Below are positions 63,175 through 64,000 of a DNA stretch of 64,000 bases, piece after piece. This stretch comes from Ottowia flava. GTDB taxonomy: Bacteria; Pseudomonadota; Gammaproteobacteria; Burkholderiales; Burkholderiaceae_C. Every line of letters starts with the position of its first letter. Position 1 is the first letter of the stretch. Under the pieces are notes generated by a model. It searched no databases. It saw nothing but the letters and a program-made list of their open reading frames with translations, and had not been told where the DNA came from. The stretch covers positions 124,001 to 188,000 of the forward strand of contig NZ_JBHUEJ010000019.1 of the NCBI RefSeq assembly GCF_042680565.1, given 5' to 3'. Position numbers and translations under genes: made by a program.

Positions 63175-63355
63175 GTTCGGGCTGGTCCAACACCTGGATC
63201 TGGCGGTACAGCGCTACATCGCTGAAGGCAGCCTGGTGCGCGTGCTGGACAAGTGGTGCCCACCGACGGCCGGCTTTTACCTCTACATCCCGACCCGCGA
63301 GCAAATGCCGCGCAAGCTGCGTGCGCTGATGGATTTTTTGGTCGCCAAGCGCTGA
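63172..63355 (+). pseudogene. 3' remnant of a LysR-family regulator gene
   Basis: Plus-strand frame ending at TGA 63353-63355 reads PPFGLVQHLDLAVQRYIAEG, SLVRVLDKWCPPTAGFYLYI, PTREQMPRKLRALMDFLVAK R, typical of the last ~60 residues of the LysR substrate-binding domain. The DNA-binding half is absent. Divergent to the SDR remnant; both have lost their 5' halves. Confidence 0.75.
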
Positions 63356-63697
63356 GGGGAGGGCGACTGGGACTGGGCCGACTCGCCGGGCGGGTGATGC
63401 CGGGTCGCCCTGTGCGTCAGCCGGTCGTTAAAGGCGACCGGATAGCGCCAGTTCGGTAGCGTGGTGAAGCAGCGTTAACCAAAAGGTGCTATCAATAGAG
63501 TAGCTGGTTGCGCAGATGGTTGTATGGCTGAAGGGCAATTTTTCTTAAAAATCCTCTGGCCGAGCCTCGTGCGGCCGGTGCAAGGTGGGTTGCGTGCACG
63601 GACGACGGCCTGCCCCGTGTGCATCTGCCATCCAGCGCGGCCATTTCAGCAGCGCGCCGCACAGCCCTGTGGACTTCTGAAGCAGGCCTTGATTTGA
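63356..63697. other. Spacer before the ArsR gene
   Basis: 342 bp. Contains repeat A copy 27 (63488-63552). No gene seen. Confidence 0.45.
63488..63552 (+). repeat. Repeat family A, copy 27
   Basis: GCTATCAATAGAGTAGCTGG, TTGCGCAGATGGTTGTATGG, CTGAAGGGCAATTTTTCTTA; near consensus. Confidence 0.9.
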
Positions 63698-63723
63698 TTT
63701 CTATATTTCGATTAATATAGAAA
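63698..63723. promoter_or_regulatory. ArsR-type operator
   Basis: TTTCTATATT (63698-63707), 6-nt spacer, AATATAGAAA (63714-63723): a perfect 10-bp inverted repeat ending 1 bp before the ATG; an autoregulatory site by position. Confidence 0.8.
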
Positions 63724-63724
63724 C

Positions 63725-64000
63725 ATGGAAACCAAGAACGCCGTTGCCGCTTTGGCCGCCCTGGCCCAGGAATCTCGCCTGGCCGTGTTTCGCCTGCTGG
63801 TGCAGGCCGGCCCCGACGGCATGCCCGCCGGCAAGGTCAGCGAAGCGCTGGGCATTCCGCCGTCGTCGCTGTCCTTTCACCTGAAGGAGCTGGCGCACGC
63901 GGGGCTGGTGACGTCGCGCCCGGACGGGCGTTTCGTCATCTACCAGGCCGACTACGCGGCGGCGACGGCGTTGATTGCTTTCCTCACCGAGAACTGTTGC
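63725..64000 (+). CDS. ArsR/SmtB-family transcriptional regulator, partial
   Basis: First 92 residues, cut by the window end. Winged helix: ALAALAQESRLAVFRLLVQA, MPAGKVSEALGIPPSSLSFH, LKELAHAGLVTSRPDGRFVI. The visible segment ends FLTENCC, a cysteine pair near the last helix as in arsenic-responsive ArsR proteins of proteobacteria. The canonical ELCVC motif of the recognition helix is absent (SEALGIPPSSLSFHLKEL), so the sensing site would be C-terminal. Arsenic resistance genes may follow downstream. Confidence 0.85.
   Translation, partial: METKNAVAALAALAQESRLAVFRLLVQAGPDGMPAGKVSEALGIPPSSLSFHLKELAHAGLVTSRPDGRFVIYQADYAAATALIAFLTENCC

Overview
The window comes from a GC-rich betaproteobacterium. 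Gene order (smc-zipA-ligA; dapC-dapD-pilU-like-dapE-prmB; cysH-cysD-cysN with a DUF934 gene), protein family types and a recurrent spacer sequence point to Burkholderiales, most likely Comamonadaceae. This is inference from gene content; there is no rRNA or other taxonomic marker here, and no tRNA, CRISPR array, intact insertion sequence or prophage was seen.

Layout. 1-1398: N-terminal part of a selenocysteine formate dehydrogenase alpha subunit (minus strand) with a visible SECIS hairpin. 1839-5340: gamma-glutamyltransferase, a TfoX-like protein and an SDR dehydrogenase. 5455-7138: two decayed genes (a small membrane protein with two frameshifts, an AraC regulator with several lesions). 7219-8089: a Fur-box-like palindrome and two small unknown genes. 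8197-14292: a DnaQ-type exonuclease, a DinG-type helicase, a Xre/RES toxin-antitoxin pair, a thioredoxin-reductase-like ferredoxin-NADP reductase and 7Fe ferredoxin. 14566-23351: assimilatory sulfate reduction (cysN, cysD, cysH, DUF934, then cysI), with the PEP carboxylase gene lying between the DUF934 gene and cysI. 23610: dodecin.

23905-33349 is a urate/allantoin degradation cluster: NCS2 permease, M20 deacylase, a fused OHCU decarboxylase-allantoate amidohydrolase, PuuE allantoinase, a GntR regulator, divergent 5-hydroxyisourate hydrolase, XdhC and the membrane urate hydroxylase PuuD. Together they convert urate to 5-hydroxyisourate, OHCU, allantoin, allantoate and beyond. Two copies of a TGTATACACTTT operator-like sequence tie the regulator to both uraH and puuD. 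33679-39362: membrane proteins and an ABC-F ATPase. 39398-44849: the succinylase branch of lysine/diaminopimelate synthesis (dapC, dapD, dapE) with a PilU-like ATPase and PrmB. 45067-58642: small metal-binding and ferritin-like proteins, smc-zipA-ligA, a ROK kinase, a Tyr/Gly-rich lipoprotein, peptide deformylase, an NlpC/P60 hydrolase and a sugar dehydrogenase. 58761-64000: an iron-binding periplasmic protein behind a Fur-like box, a DinB-like protein, a TetR/MFS pair sharing an operator, a deletion scar joining the 3' ends of an SDR and a LysR gene, and the start of an ArsR regulator.

The most notable structure is an interspersed repeat of roughly 45-70 bp, present about 27 times in 64 kb in both orientations. 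It usually fills the short spacer between genes, but about eleven copies reach into genes: they supply stop codons, start codons, N- or C-terminal tails, and in-frame internal segments of DapE, PrmB, the ABC-F protein and possibly LigA. Within genes it is always read in one fixed register per orientation, apparently because other registers carry stops.
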